Part shown: positions 1-9,245 of the stretch, in pieces
How positions within the stretch are numbered: position 1 is the stretch's first letter
How the letters are laid out: each line of letters opens with the position of its first letter
Origin: CAWIMX01 sp963837345
GTDB lineage: Bacteria; Acidobacteriota; Vicinamibacteria; Vicinamibacterales; CAVVIG01
DNA length: 64,000 nt
Direction: 5' to 3'
NCBI GenBank assembly: GCA_963837345.1
Contig: CAWIMX010000001.1
Location: 1,364,001-1,428,000, forward strand
Position numbers and translations under genes: made by a program
The notes under the pieces: generated by a model
What the model saw: the letters and a program-made list of their open reading frames with translations, nothing else
What the model was told of the DNA's origin: nothing
Databases searched by the model: none

Positions 1-1
1 C

Positions 2-499
2 CGAAGCCGTGGCGGGCGGCTGTTCTTTCTCGGCGTCGGTGGCAGCGCGGCGAACTGTTCGCATGCCGTCAACGACTTTCGGAAGATTGCGGGCATCGAG
101 GCGTACACGCCGGTCGACAACGTCGCGGAGCTGACGGCCCGCACGAATGACGAAGGCTGGGACACCGTGTTCGTCGAGTGGCTGAAAGGGAGCCGTCTCC
201 GCCGCGGCGACATGATCTTCGTGTTCTCGGTCGGCGGGGGCAGTCTCGAGAACTGGATCAGCCCGAACCTCGTGCGCGCCCTCGAATACGCGCGCGACGT
301 CGGAGCCGAGATCCTGGGCGTCGTCGGCCGCGATGGCGGATACACCGCCCAGGTGGCCGATGCCTGCGTGATCGTGCCGACCGTCAATCCCGAGACGGTG
401 ACGCCGCACGCCGAGGCCTTCCAGCCGGTGATCTGGCATCTGCTCGTGTCGCATCCGGCGGTGAGTCTGACCCGGACCAAATGGGAGTCGTTTCGATGA
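2..499 (+). CDS. SIS-domain sugar-phosphate isomerase, 5' partial
   Basis: The reading frame is open from the left edge, so the start lies outside the window. The visible part reads FFLGVGGSAANCSHAVNDF near its beginning, which is the glycine/serine-rich phosphosugar-binding loop of SIS domains of the GmhA (sedoheptulose-7-phosphate isomerase) type. A second SIS signature, FVFSVGGGSLE, follows about 55 residues later. GmhA-like proteins isomerise a ketose phosphate in the cytoplasm to feed nucleotide-sugar synthesis. The stop overlaps the ATG of the transaldolase-like gene by 4 bp (ATGA), so the two are translationally coupled. The exact substrate cannot be assigned; another SIS sugar isomerase is possible. 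Confidence 0.8.
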   Translation, partial: RSRGGRLFFLGVGGSAANCSHAVNDFRKIAGIEAYTPVDNVAELTARTNDEGWDTVFVEWLKGSRLRRGDMIFVFSVGGGSLENWISPNLVRALEYARDVGAEILGVVGRDGGYTAQVADACVIVPTVNPETVTPHAEAFQPVIWHLLVSHPAVSLTRTKWESFR

Positions 500-1209
500 C
501 GCTAGAGGGGCTGCGAACCAAGATCTTCGCGGACGGCGCCGACCTCCCATCGATGATCGAGATCTCGCGGCGGCCATACGTGAAGGGCTTCACCACGAAC
601 CCGACGCTGATGCGCAAGGCCGGCGTCGCCGACTACGCGGCCTTCGCACGGTCGGTGCTGACCGCCATTCCCGATCGTCCGATCTCGTTCGAGGTGCTCT
701 CGGACATCTTCGACGAGATGGAGACGCAGGCGCGGATCATCAGCGGCTGGGGCGCCAATGTCTACGTGAAGATCCCGGTCACGAATAGTCGGGGAGAGCT
801 GGCCACCGGCCTGGTCCGACGGCTCTCTCGCGCCGACGTCAAGGTGAACGTCACCGCGATCATGACGTGGCATCAGGTGGAAGCGATGGCCGACGCGCTG
901 GCGGGCGGCGCTCCGTCGTGCGTGTCCGTGTTCGCCGGCCGGATTGCCGATACCGGCTGCGATCCGGTCCCGCTCCTCGAGCGGACCCTCCGGCTGCTCG
1001 AATCCGTTCCGCAGGTCGAAGTGATCTGGGCGAGTCCACGCGAAGCGCTGAACGTGTTTCAGGCGAATGCCATTGGCTGCCACATCATCACGGTCACGCA
1101 CGACATCCTCGCCAAGCTCCCGCTGGTCGGCAGAAGCCTGAAAGAATACTCGCTCGAAACGGTGAAGATGTTCGTCGACGATGCGCGAGCGGCGCGATTT
1201 GCCGTGTAG
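496..1209 (+). CDS. Transaldolase-family protein (TalC/FSA-like length)
   Basis: A 237-residue protein beginning MTLEGLRTKIFADGA, with the transaldolase phrase KGFTTNPTLMRKAG near residue 32 and the Schiff-base lysine context VYVKIPVT near residue 90, followed by VNVTAIMT. The length fits the short transaldolase / fructose-6-phosphate aldolase group rather than the roughly 320-residue enzymes. The family carries out reversible aldol transfer or cleavage on sugar phosphates. An in-frame ATG at 481 is an alternative start; 496 was chosen because it forms the ATGA overlap with the upstream stop. Beside an SIS isomerase at the head of a polysaccharide operon it probably supplies an unusual sugar phosphate precursor (inference). 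Confidence 0.8.
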   Translation: MTLEGLRTKIFADGADLPSMIEISRRPYVKGFTTNPTLMRKAGVADYAAFARSVLTAIPDRPISFEVLSDIFDEMETQARIISGWGANVYVKIPVTNSRGELATGLVRRLSRADVKVNVTAIMTWHQVEAMADALAGGAPSCVSVFAGRIADTGCDPVPLLERTLRLLESVPQVEVIWASPREALNVFQANAIGCHIITVTHDILAKLPLVGRSLKEYSLETVKMFVDDARAARFAV

Positions 1210-1211
1210 CC

Positions 1212-2387
1212 ATGGATCCCCGGATTCATGTCTCGGCGCTGACCGGCACCCACCCGCTGTACCTCGCGAAGGGCCTGGCAGAGCGGGAGTGTCTCGGAGC
1301 GTTCTATACGACGCTGCCCGCATGGCGGACGCCTGGCGTGCCCGCGGTGCGGACACGGCGTCATCTGGCTCTCCTGGCAGGAATCTATGCGGTCGGTCGC
1401 GGCTGGATTCCGGCATCTCCGACGAGATCGCACGACTGGATTGCCGTCGAATTCGACCGGTGGATGGCCGCAAGGCTGACGGCGGCCGATGTCGTGCAGG
1501 CCCTGCCGGCCTACGGCCTCGAATCGAGGCGTGCCGCGAAGGCCCGCTTCGGCGCGCTGACGGTCTGCGATTCCGGGACGTCGCACGAGCGGGTGCAGGA
1601 CGCCTGGGTCCGCGAGGAGGCGACGCGCTGGGACGTCGACGTGGATGTCTGCTCGGAACCCCACCTCTCGCGGGTCGAGCGGGAATACGAGGAGGCCGAC
1701 CTCGTGACCGTGCCCTCCACGTTCGCCTGGCGCAGCTTCGTCGCCAGGGGCTTCGACCCGGCGGCGGTCATCGTCACGCCGTACGGCGCCGATCTCGACG
1801 AATACGCACCCTGCCCGAAGCGGGACCAGATCTTCAGAATCTTGTTCGTCGGATCGGTCACGGTGCGCAAGGGCGTTCCGTACCTGCTCGAGGCCGTCGG
1901 AGGGCTTTCGATGCCGGATGCCGAGTTCTGCATCCGCGGCGCCCGGTTGTCGGATGCAGAGCGGCTTCTGGGGCGCTACGCCGGCAAGGTGCCAATGCGA
2001 TTCCTCGAGCCCCAGCCCCGGCGCGCGATGCGTGATCTGTTCAGCCAGGCGTCCGTCCTCGTGCTGCCGTCGGTCGAGGATGGGTTCGGGCTCGTGATTC
2101 CACAGGCGATGGCGTGCGGCGTTCCGGTGATCGCGTCGACCAACACGGGCGGCCCGGATCTGATCGACGACGGCGTCGATGGCGTGATCGTGCCGGCACG
2201 GGACAGTCGCGCGTTGCGCGACGCGATCGTCCGCCTGTACGAAGATCCCGAGCTGCGAGACCGCATGGGACGCGCGGCCCGTTTGAAGCTGGAACGGCTC
2301 GGCGGATGGTCGACCTATGTCGAGTCGGTTCTCCGTGCCTACCGGGCGGGTCGTTCCGCTTCGGTGCCGGTGCGTCGAGGGGCATGA
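1212..2387 (+). CDS. Glycosyltransferase family 4 protein
   Basis: A 391-residue GT-B fold glycosyltransferase. The C-terminal Glycos_transf_1 domain begins around residue 205 with ILFVGSVTVRKGVPYLLEAV. It contains LVLPSVEDGFGLVIPQAMACGVPVIAS, broken here as VEDGFGLVIPQ then AMACG; the first acidic residue of the usual EX7E motif is present, and the second position is Gln, a variant seen in some GT4 subgroups. The ATG at 1212 lies 2 bp after the preceding stop, and the gene overlaps the flippase start by 4 bp. It is expected to transfer a sugar from an NDP donor onto the growing lipid-linked repeat unit at the inner face of the cytoplasmic membrane. The acceptor is unknown. Confidence 0.85.
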   Translation: MDPRIHVSALTGTHPLYLAKGLAERECLGAFYTTLPAWRTPGVPAVRTRRHLALLAGIYAVGRGWIPASPTRSHDWIAVEFDRWMAARLTAADVVQALPAYGLESRRAAKARFGALTVCDSGTSHERVQDAWVREEATRWDVDVDVCSEPHLSRVEREYEEADLVTVPSTFAWRSFVARGFDPAAVIVTPYGADLDEYAPCPKRDQIFRILFVGSVTVRKGVPYLLEAVGGLSMPDAEFCIRGARLSDAERLLGRYAGKVPMRFLEPQPRRAMRDLFSQASVLVLPSVEDGFGLVIPQAMACGVPVIASTNTGGPDLIDDGVDGVIVPARDSRALRDAIVRLYEDPELRDRMGRAARLKLERLGGWSTYVESVLRAYRAGRSASVPVRRGA

Positions 2388-3712
2388 CCGAAGGGCGAGA
2401 CGGGGACCGCCTCGTCCTGGAATTGTCCGGCACCGCGCTGACGAGCGTGGTGATCATGGCGGCCGGCGTGGTCACGGGCCTCCTGGCCGCCCGACTGCTG
2501 GGTCCCTCCGGGCGCGGGGAGCTGACGGCGTCGACGATCTGGCCGACGACCATTCTCTACGCCGGCGCGTGTGGGCTGGCCGAAGCGACAGGGTTCTTCA
2601 CCGCCCGCGACACGCACGACACTGACGCGATCTTCGTGACGGCCCAGGTGATGGCCCTGGTCATCGGCCTGGTCGTGACCGCCGCCGGATGGCTGGTGCT
2701 CCCCTTCGTGTTGTCCAGGCAAGGCGCACCAGTGGTGCATCAGGCCAGGCTGTACCTGGTCTTGTTTGCCACCCCGTGTCTCTGCTCGCTGACGGCGTGC
2801 GCGTGGCTCCAGGGCGCCGGGCGGATCGGCGACTTCAATATCAGTCGAGCGGCCGTCCACCTCGTGACCGCGGCCGTGATGGTGTCGATCGCTCTGGCCG
2901 GGCAAGCGGCCGTTCCGACGTTCATGGCTGCCATGCTGGTTGGCAACGTCACGACGCTGGCGGCGGCGGCCGGTTTCTGGTGGCGGCGGCGAGCACGCGC
3001 GTCGGTCGCTCGGCTGGACTTGATTCGTCCGATCTTCTCCTACGGAATCCGGGTGCAGGCCGGCAGCTGGTCGGCGGCCGCGAACCTTCGTCTGGATCAA
3101 CTGCTGCTCGCGACCATGGCGGCTCCCGGAGCGCTGGGCGTGTACGTGGTCGCGGTCAGCTACGCGAGCCTCGTGATCGCGCTGCCGACCGTGGCTGGCA
3201 TGGTCATGCTGCCGGGCCTTGTTCGCGACTGTGCCGCCGGCCGCGGCGGCCGGACGCTCGCCACGTGGTATCGCCGATCGCTCTGGGCCACGGTGAGTAT
3301 CGGCGGTGGCCTCTGGCTCGCATCGGGGCTGCTCATTCCCCGGCTGTTCGGACACCCGTTTGTGGAATCCGTCGGCCTGATGTGGCTCCTCATTCCGGCG
3401 AGCGTCATCTGGGGGATGAATCAGCTGATGGCCGTGGGCTTCCGCAGCCACGGCCGCCCCGGCGTGGCCAGCAGAGCGGAGTTCATCGGCCTCGCCGTGA
3501 CGGTGCCGCTCCTGCTGCTCGTGCTTCCGCGTCTTGGCATCCGGGGCGCCGCGGCGACGTCGCTCCTGGCGTACAGCTGCTCCACGATCTACCTGTTGAC
3601 GGAGGCGGGCCGGACGCTGGCTGATCTGCGCGCGTTCTGGAAGCCGACGAGCGACGACTGGGACGTGTTGACGCGCCTCTTCAAGTCGGCCGTGGTGGTC
3701 CCGGAGGTCTGA
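2384..3712 (+). CDS. Polysaccharide flippase (Wzx/MATE-like membrane protein)
   Basis: A 442-residue, strongly hydrophobic protein with about 12 predicted membrane segments. The N-terminal pattern VVIMAAGVVTGLLAARLLGP followed by SGRGELTA is typical of polysaccharide-biosynthesis flippases: one helix, then the LGP-GRG loop. Such proteins move undecaprenyl-linked repeat units across the inner membrane. The start ATG overlaps the GT4 stop by 4 bp, and the next gene is an O-antigen-ligase-type polymerase only 7 bp downstream, the usual Wzx-Wzy pairing. No catalytic motif is expected in this family, so the assignment rests on the hydropathy pattern and context. Confidence 0.8.
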   Translation: MTEGRDGDRLVLELSGTALTSVVIMAAGVVTGLLAARLLGPSGRGELTASTIWPTTILYAGACGLAEATGFFTARDTHDTDAIFVTAQVMALVIGLVVTAAGWLVLPFVLSRQGAPVVHQARLYLVLFATPCLCSLTACAWLQGAGRIGDFNISRAAVHLVTAAVMVSIALAGQAAVPTFMAAMLVGNVTTLAAAAGFWWRRRARASVARLDLIRPIFSYGIRVQAGSWSAAANLRLDQLLLATMAAPGALGVYVVAVSYASLVIALPTVAGMVMLPGLVRDCAAGRGGRTLATWYRRSLWATVSIGGGLWLASGLLIPRLFGHPFVESVGLMWLLIPASVIWGMNQLMAVGFRSHGRPGVASRAEFIGLAVTVPLLLLVLPRLGIRGAAATSLLAYSCSTIYLLTEAGRTLADLRAFWKPTSDDWDVLTRLFKSAVVVPEV

Positions 3713-3719
3713 GCAGCCC

Positions 3720-5114
3720 GTGGCGACGATGCTTCCCGCCTGGCCGATCATTGGAATCGTCGCGATGATGTGGCTGTGGATCGCGGCCGTCTTTCCCCGG
3801 CAGGCGATCTGGTTCGTCCTCCTCTGGGTGCCTGTGCAGGGGTGGGTGCAGCTTCATCTCTTCGCCGACTCGAACGTCACCGTTCTCGTCTACGAGGCGC
3901 TCATTCTGGGCATCTACGGGATGTTCCTGCTGAGAACACTGCGATTCCCGAGGACCGTTCCTCCCCCGCGGGTTCTTCTCTTCGCCATTCCATTCGTCCT
4001 CTGGGTGCTCCTGCTCGTCCCGCGGAGTCTGGATCGCAATGGCCTGGTCCTGACGCTGATCGGCGTTCGAACGCTCCTGCTGCCCATCCCGCTCGTCTGG
4101 CTCGGCTTTCACGCGTTCCGGTCTCGCCGGGAGCTCGAACGCGTTTGCGCCTGGCTGGCGGTGGAGATGGCGATTGTCGGCGTTGTCGCCGCCCTTCAAT
4201 ATTCCAACCTGGTGACGTCCTGGGGCGAAGTGCTCGACGTGCCCGCCGGCTATGGCATGTCGCTGGCTCTTCGGCCCCCCGGGACGTTCTCATCGCCCGG
4301 GCATCTCGGCATGTACGTGCTCTTCATGGTGCCGATGTCGATTGGCCTCTACGGGCTGCGGAGCCCGGTGTGGCGTCGGGTCTGCTACGGAGCGGGGTTG
4401 GGCGGCGCTTCGCTCGCGATGATCGTCAACTCGCAGCGCGCGACGGTCGTCCTGCTGGGAGTATGCCTGCCGCTCTGGGCGGTCTTTGCTCGACGAAAGA
4501 ACGCGTACAAGACGCTGGCCGTCGCCACGGGGATCGCGCTGGTGGCGGGACTGGCCGGGATGTCCGTCGTCGATGACGCATTTATCGCGCGCGTCGATTC
4601 GATCCCGAACGATCTGCATCTGGCCCTCGTGGAGGCGCCGCTCGACCGGATGTCGGCGGCGCTCAGGGAGCCGATTCTCGGCCAGGGGCTTGGGACGGCG
4701 TCTCCGGGCGTCTCCCGACTCGACATCGAGGAGGAGGGCGTCGCCGAAAGTTTCATGGCGTCGCTCGTGTTCGAGCTGGGCCTGCCGGGGCTGGTGTCGT
4801 TCTATCTGCTGCTCGGCGCCCTGGCGTTCGCCGGGTACGACAGCCTTCAGCGGTGTCGAGCGTTCGACGCCGGCCTCGTGGCGGCGGCGATTCTGGCTTA
4901 CGAGGTGGCCATCTGGCTGCAGAGCTGGACCTACGATCCGCTGCACTACCCGCCGAGTCGGGTCGTCTTCTGGTTCTGGGCGGGCGCGCTGCTGTCGCTG
5001 CCGCGCCTGGCGCGCGGCGCTGCCGAGCCCTCGGCTGTGAGGAGATTCGCGACGCCTCCCCCGAGGCGTCTCCTCGTGTCTGCCGCGGCGGCGAGTGAGG
5101 TGCGCCTCCCTTGA
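3720..5114 (+). CDS. O-antigen ligase / polymerase-like membrane protein
   Basis: A 464-residue multi-helix protein of the O-antigen ligase (Wzy_C) type. It has a string of hydrophobic helices, the phrase PGTFSSPGHLGMYVLF near residue 185, SQRATVVLLGV near residue 240, then a large loop (about 280-345) and final helices. Members polymerise or ligate lipid-linked glycans at the periplasmic face of the inner membrane. The start is GTG at 3720, 7 bp after the flippase stop; ATG at 3729 is an in-frame alternative. A second protein of the same type lies at 11267, so this operon carries two candidates for polymerase and ligase roles. Confidence 0.75.
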   Translation: MATMLPAWPIIGIVAMMWLWIAAVFPRQAIWFVLLWVPVQGWVQLHLFADSNVTVLVYEALILGIYGMFLLRTLRFPRTVPPPRVLLFAIPFVLWVLLLVPRSLDRNGLVLTLIGVRTLLLPIPLVWLGFHAFRSRRELERVCAWLAVEMAIVGVVAALQYSNLVTSWGEVLDVPAGYGMSLALRPPGTFSSPGHLGMYVLFMVPMSIGLYGLRSPVWRRVCYGAGLGGASLAMIVNSQRATVVLLGVCLPLWAVFARRKNAYKTLAVATGIALVAGLAGMSVVDDAFIARVDSIPNDLHLALVEAPLDRMSAALREPILGQGLGTASPGVSRLDIEEEGVAESFMASLVFELGLPGLVSFYLLLGALAFAGYDSLQRCRAFDAGLVAAAILAYEVAIWLQSWTYDPLHYPPSRVVFWFWAGALLSLPRLARGAAEPSAVRRFATPPPRRLLVSAAAASEVRLP

Positions 5115-5139
5115 TTGTGCATCGGCGCGGACCTGATTC

Positions 5140-6078
5140 GTGATTCGCGACGCTGAAGCGCCCGACCGGTGTCCGGCCTGCGAGGCTCTGACGTTTACCG
5201 TTCTGCGGACCGGGTGTCGCGACCGTCTCCTGGGGCTCCCGGGGCAATGGCGCGTCGTTCGATGCGACGCGTGCGCATTGTGCTTCACGACCCCGCGGCT
5301 CACCGAGGCGCAACTGCTGGAATACTATCCAGCGACGTATCCCGTGTATCAGTCCCGCCGGCCGATTCGGCACTCCAGACTCGGCGCGCGACTGCGGGCG
5401 GCGGCCATGGCGCCGTATCGATGGCGGTTCGGCGATCCGGATGGGGTTCCGCCGCCGTTCGGGCACGGACGGTTCCTGGACGTGGGATGTGGCTCGGGCG
5501 GCCAGTTGAAACACTTCAGCGACGCGGGCTGGACGGTCACGGGCCTCGACGTCAGCCCGACAGCCATCGCTGCGGCGGCGCGACGGGTTCCCAACGCGAC
5601 CCTCCGAACCGGCACGCTGGCGACCTTCGAATCGCCCGACCGGTTCGACATCATCTCCATGTGCCACGTGCTCGAGCACCTGCCGGACCCTGGCGAGACC
5701 CTCACGCGCTGCCGGGAGCTGCTCGCGCCGGGGGGGCGCCTGCTCGTCAACGTGCCCAACATCGAGAGCTGGGAGGCGCGGCTGTTCGGTGATTCGTGGA
5801 TGGCCTTCGACGTGGCTCGCCATTGCAGTCATTTTTCCCCGTCGACATTGGCGGCGCTGCTCGAGGCCCGTGGTTTCGACGTGGAACGCATGCGTCCGGC
5901 GATGATTCCCTCGACCCTCAGCGAGAGCCTCATCATGCTCCTGCCAGGCGCCTACCGACGCCAGGCCCTGTCGTCGAAGGCTGCCCGTCTCCTGTATTTC
6001 TCACTGGTGCTGCCGGCATCCATCACGTACCTGCTCGGCAACTGCCCGGCCGTCGACGTCGTCGCCGTCCGGCGATAG
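5140..6078 (+). CDS. Class I SAM-dependent methyltransferase with N-terminal zinc-finger-like segment
   Basis: A 312-residue protein with a four-cysteine N-terminal segment (CPAC near residue 8 and CDAC near residue 46), the SAM-binding glycine loop FLDVGCGSGGQLKHF near residue 110, and the post-II motif MCHVLEHLPDP near residue 174. This layout (Methyltransf_23 type) is common in polysaccharide clusters, where the enzyme methylates a sugar or lipid-linked intermediate. The GTG start at 5140 is the first suitable start after the preceding stop. The C-terminal 40 residues are hydrophobic and may touch the membrane. Substrate unknown. Confidence 0.8.
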   Translation: MIRDAEAPDRCPACEALTFTVLRTGCRDRLLGLPGQWRVVRCDACALCFTTPRLTEAQLLEYYPATYPVYQSRRPIRHSRLGARLRAAAMAPYRWRFGDPDGVPPPFGHGRFLDVGCGSGGQLKHFSDAGWTVTGLDVSPTAIAAAARRVPNATLRTGTLATFESPDRFDIISMCHVLEHLPDPGETLTRCRELLAPGGRLLVNVPNIESWEARLFGDSWMAFDVARHCSHFSPSTLAALLEARGFDVERMRPAMIPSTLSESLIMLLPGAYRRQALSSKAARLLYFSLVLPASITYLLGNCPAVDVVAVRR

Positions 6079-6098
6079 ACCGGCCATCGACCGATCAT

Positions 6099-7088
6099 AT
6101 GGGTGCTGCGCTGGTGACCGGAGCGGCTGGGTTCATCGGTTCTCATGTGGCCGATGCCCTGCTCTCGGACGGCCTGGAGGTCGTCGTGCTCGACGATCTG
6201 TCAGGAGGATTCCGTGCCAACGTTCCCGCCGGGGCGGCCTTCGTGCAGGCGTCGGTCTGCGATGCGCCCGCCGTCCGCCGCATCTTCGAACGCCATCGGA
6301 TCGAATACGTGTATCACCTGGCCGCGTATGCCGCCGAGGGGTTGAGCCACTTCATCCGTTGTTTCACCTATTCGAACAACGTCGTGGGGTCCATGACGCT
6401 GATCAACGAGGCGATACGGGCCAGAGTCAAGTGCTTCGTCTTCACCTCGTCCATCGCCGTTTACGGCGCCGGACAGATTCCGATGGGCGAATCGCTGACG
6501 CCGCGCCCGGAGGATCCGTACGGGATTGCGAAATACGCCGTCGAGCTCGACTTGCAGGCGGCACATCGGATGTTCGGGCTCCCGTATGTGGTCTTCAGGC
6601 CCCACAACGTGTACGGCGAACGGCAGAACATCGCCGACCGCTATCGAAACGTCGTAGGCCTGTTCATGAACGCCGCGATGCAGAAGAAGCCGATGAAAGT
6701 CTTTGGCGACGGTCGGCAGACCCGGGCGTTCTCCTACATCAACGACGTGGCGCCCGTGATCGCGCGAGCGCCGTTCGTGTCGGCGGCCCATGGAGAAGTC
6801 TTCAATATCGGTGCAGAACAGCCGTATACGGTTCTCGGCCTGGCTGAAGCCGTGGCGGACTCGCTGCAGGTGCCGCTTTGTGTCGAACATCTGCCGCCTC
6901 GAATCGAGGTGGAGCATGCCGTGGCCAGCCACGAAAAGGTTCGCCGCGTGTTCGGGACGGCCGCGGGCACTCCGCTGAACGAAGGACTCCGTCGCATGGC
7001 CGAATGGGCCCGGCAGCGAGGCCCGCAGGAACCCTCGCGGCGGCAGCGTCTCGAGATCGACGAGAACGTTCCCGAAGTATGGACGTAG
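6099..7088 (+). CDS. NAD-dependent epimerase/dehydratase (GalE-like)
   Basis: A 329-residue extended short-chain dehydrogenase. The dinucleotide-binding motif VTGAAGFIGSH is at residues 6-16, TSSIAVYG is the catalytic Ser region, and PYGIAKYAVE holds the Tyr-x3-Lys catalytic pair. The segment VVFRPHNVYGERQ is typical of UDP-glucose / UDP-GlcNAc 4-epimerases. The predicted role is cytoplasmic epimerisation of a UDP-hexose for the repeat unit. ATG at 6099 is 20 bp after the previous stop. The end overlaps the following GT2 gene by 10 bp. The specific sugar cannot be read from the sequence. Confidence 0.85.
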   Translation: MGAALVTGAAGFIGSHVADALLSDGLEVVVLDDLSGGFRANVPAGAAFVQASVCDAPAVRRIFERHRIEYVYHLAAYAAEGLSHFIRCFTYSNNVVGSMTLINEAIRARVKCFVFTSSIAVYGAGQIPMGESLTPRPEDPYGIAKYAVELDLQAAHRMFGLPYVVFRPHNVYGERQNIADRYRNVVGLFMNAAMQKKPMKVFGDGRQTRAFSYINDVAPVIARAPFVSAAHGEVFNIGAEQPYTVLGLAEAVADSLQVPLCVEHLPPRIEVEHAVASHEKVRRVFGTAAGTPLNEGLRRMAEWARQRGPQEPSRRQRLEIDENVPEVWT

Positions 7089-8032
7089 AGCGAGACGCCC
7101 CGCTGGTGTTCGTGATCGTCCTGAATCGGAACGGTCGCGAACACCTCGAGTACAGCCTTCCATCGATCCTCGGGACGCGCTACGGGAATCTTCGTGTCCT
7201 CGTGGTCGACAACGGCTCCTCGGACGAGTCCGCGGCATTCGTCCGGCAGTTTCCGGTGGATTTGAAAGTGAACGCGACCAACCGCGGATGGTCAGGAGGC
7301 AACAACGTCGGCATCCGGCAGGCAATCGAGCAGGGGGCGGCCTACATCGTGCTGGCGAATAACGACATTCGAGTGGACGACCGATGGATCAGGGAGGCCG
7401 TCCGCGTCGCCGAAGCCGACAGCAACATCGCAGTGGTCGGCTTCGACGTGCACGAACCCGTGCCCGGCGCCGGCGACCGCGATGCGGGCTTCAGCGCCGC
7501 CAGCCGGCGATGGCATGGCGTTCACGTCGTCGATCCCGCCCCGGTCGGGGGGATGGCGATGTTCGTTCGGGCGCGCGTGTTCGCCGACCTGGGAATGATC
7601 GACGAGAACTTCTTCGTCTATGGCGAGGAGAACGATTTTCAGACACGCGCGCGACGAGCGGGCTATCGCGTCGTCGCGATCGATGTGCCCGTCTGGCACC
7701 ATGGCCAGGGGTTCTTCGGCACGCGATCGGCCTGGGCATCATTGCTGCAGACCGAGAACAACATTCAGCTTCTGGTGAAACACGGCAGCCTCGCGGATGT
7801 CGCTGCCGCGGCGCGTCGCCACGCGCGGCGCCGACTGATGCGAGGCCGAAGCGGGCCGGAGGCGCCGTCAGGCGTCGAGGCGCGACTGCTGGCGGGCGGG
7901 TCGCTGCGCGCGATCGTCATCGCCCTGACGGCGCTCATTCGCGTCGCGTACCGCCTGCCGGCCATCGTTCGTCGGCGTCGGGAAGACAACCAGCGGATTC
8001 AGGCGATTGTCCGCGGTCGCCGGTTGGCATAG
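7079..8032 (+). CDS. Glycosyltransferase family 2 protein (rhamnosyltransferase-like)
   Basis: A 317-residue GT-A glycosyltransferase. It opens with VFVIVLNRNGREHLEYSL, then VLVVDNGSSDES, NRGWSGGNNVGI and the donor-binding YIVLANNDIRVDD. The MFVRARVFADLGMIDENFF and YGEENDF segments are typical of WcaA/RfbN-type GT2 enzymes that add rhamnose or a related sugar. The C-terminal 70 residues are basic and hydrophobic, suggesting membrane association. The ATG overlaps the epimerase end by 10 bp, and the stop is separated by a single base from the next start. Donor and acceptor are unknown. Confidence 0.85.
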   Translation: MDVERDAPLVFVIVLNRNGREHLEYSLPSILGTRYGNLRVLVVDNGSSDESAAFVRQFPVDLKVNATNRGWSGGNNVGIRQAIEQGAAYIVLANNDIRVDDRWIREAVRVAEADSNIAVVGFDVHEPVPGAGDRDAGFSAASRRWHGVHVVDPAPVGGMAMFVRARVFADLGMIDENFFVYGEENDFQTRARRAGYRVVAIDVPVWHHGQGFFGTRSAWASLLQTENNIQLLVKHGSLADVAAAARRHARRRLMRGRSGPEAPSGVEARLLAGGSLRAIVIALTALIRVAYRLPAIVRRRREDNQRIQAIVRGRRLA

Positions 8033-8033
8033 C

Positions 8034-9245
8034 GTGCGGGTGCTGGGGTTCTGCGAGGGCGCGCTGCAGCGGACAGGCGGATTCGGACTCGCCGGCGTTC
8101 CGGGCATTCATCGATCCCTGGCCGAACGCGGCCATCGCGATGCGCTGGCGTTGGCCGGCCCTCCGATGCCCTCCGCCCGCGACGTCATGGTCCCGGGTCT
8201 CGACGATGTGTTCGAATCGAACGCCGGCGCGCGGGTCGGTGTCGTCAGCTTTCCCGCCTACACTCGCTGGTGTTTCGCGCCCGCCCTGTACGACGCATCG
8301 AAACGCGCCGCGGCGCGGGCGGACTTCATCACGCTCCACTCGTTGTTTTCGTATCCCGTGCTCGCCGGCTCGCTCCTCGCGCGAAGATATCGGAGGCCCT
8401 ATGGCGTCTGGCCCCATGGCGTCCTGGCGGACGTCCAGCGCCGTGTCAGCCGGGTCAGGAAGACGCTCTACGGCACGGTTGCCGCGCACCGGATCCTGTC
8501 GTCGGCATCGGTGCTGTTCTTCAGCGGCCTGCGTGAACGCGACGAAGCGCGCAGCCTGCGGTTGAGTGTGCCCTCCGTGATCATTCCTCACGGGATCGAC
8601 CTCGCCGCGTTCGCACCGCGTCGCGATCCGTCGACATTTCGGCGTAAGTACGTCGGCGGACATCGGGGGCCGCTGCTGCTGTATGTCGGTCGGCTCAACG
8701 CCAAGAAGGGACTGGATCTCCTGGTCCAGTCCATGCCGCTCCTCCTGGCGCGCCGCCCGGACGCGAGGCTCGCCATTGCCGGAGCCGGCGATCCGCCCGC
8801 GTTCACCGATCGCCTCAGACGATGGATCGACGACGCAAAGGTGCAGGGTGCCGTGACGATAACCGGGAGTCTCGACGAGTCGGACAAACTCGACGCGCTG
8901 GCCTCGTGCGATGTCTTTGCGATGGCGTCGTCGGCAGAAAACTTCGGATTCTCGATGTTCGAAGCGATGGCGTCGGGCAAACCCGTGGTGTGCTCGGAGA
9001 CGCTGGACTATGCGCCGGAGATTGCGCAGTGTGGCGCAGGCTTCGTCGTGCCTCGGCACGCGGCGGCTTTCGCCGACGCGCTCCTGGCGCTGATCGCCGA
9101 TGACGAGGCGCGTCTGGCCGCCGGGGCGCAGGCGCGAGCCGTGGCCGCCAGGTACTCCTGGCAGCAGAGCGGTCGGCTGCTCGAGACGGCGATCGGCTGC
9201 GTCTTGAAGGCCGAGCCATTTCCTGCCGAGCTGTCGCCGGCGTGA
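8034..9245 (+). CDS. Glycosyltransferase family 4 protein
   Basis: A 403-residue GT-B glycosyltransferase. The N-terminal domain includes VWPHGVLADVQRRVS, and the C-terminal donor domain begins LLLYVGRLNAKKGLDLLVQ. The EX7E motif is intact in SSAENFGFSMFEAMASGKPVV. The GTG at 8034 follows the preceding TAG by one base and is preferred over TTG at 8007, which would overlap the upstream gene. The stop overlaps the FkbM-type methyltransferase start by 4 bp (GTGA). The predicted role is addition of a sugar to the lipid-linked oligosaccharide. Confidence 0.85.
   Translation: MRVLGFCEGALQRTGGFGLAGVPGIHRSLAERGHRDALALAGPPMPSARDVMVPGLDDVFESNAGARVGVVSFPAYTRWCFAPALYDASKRAAARADFITLHSLFSYPVLAGSLLARRYRRPYGVWPHGVLADVQRRVSRVRKTLYGTVAAHRILSSASVLFFSGLRERDEARSLRLSVPSVIIPHGIDLAAFAPRRDPSTFRRKYVGGHRGPLLLYVGRLNAKKGLDLLVQSMPLLLARRPDARLAIAGAGDPPAFTDRLRRWIDDAKVQGAVTITGSLDESDKLDALASCDVFAMASSAENFGFSMFEAMASGKPVVCSETLDYAPEIAQCGAGFVVPRHAAAFADALLALIADDEARLAAGAQARAVAARYSWQQSGRLLETAIGCVLKAEPFPAELSPA

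Noticed and set aside
2339..3751. 470-codon minus-strand ORF opposite the flippase
   Set aside because: It is His/Arg/Gln-rich antisense translation of a hydrophobic membrane protein, typical of high-GC shadow frames.
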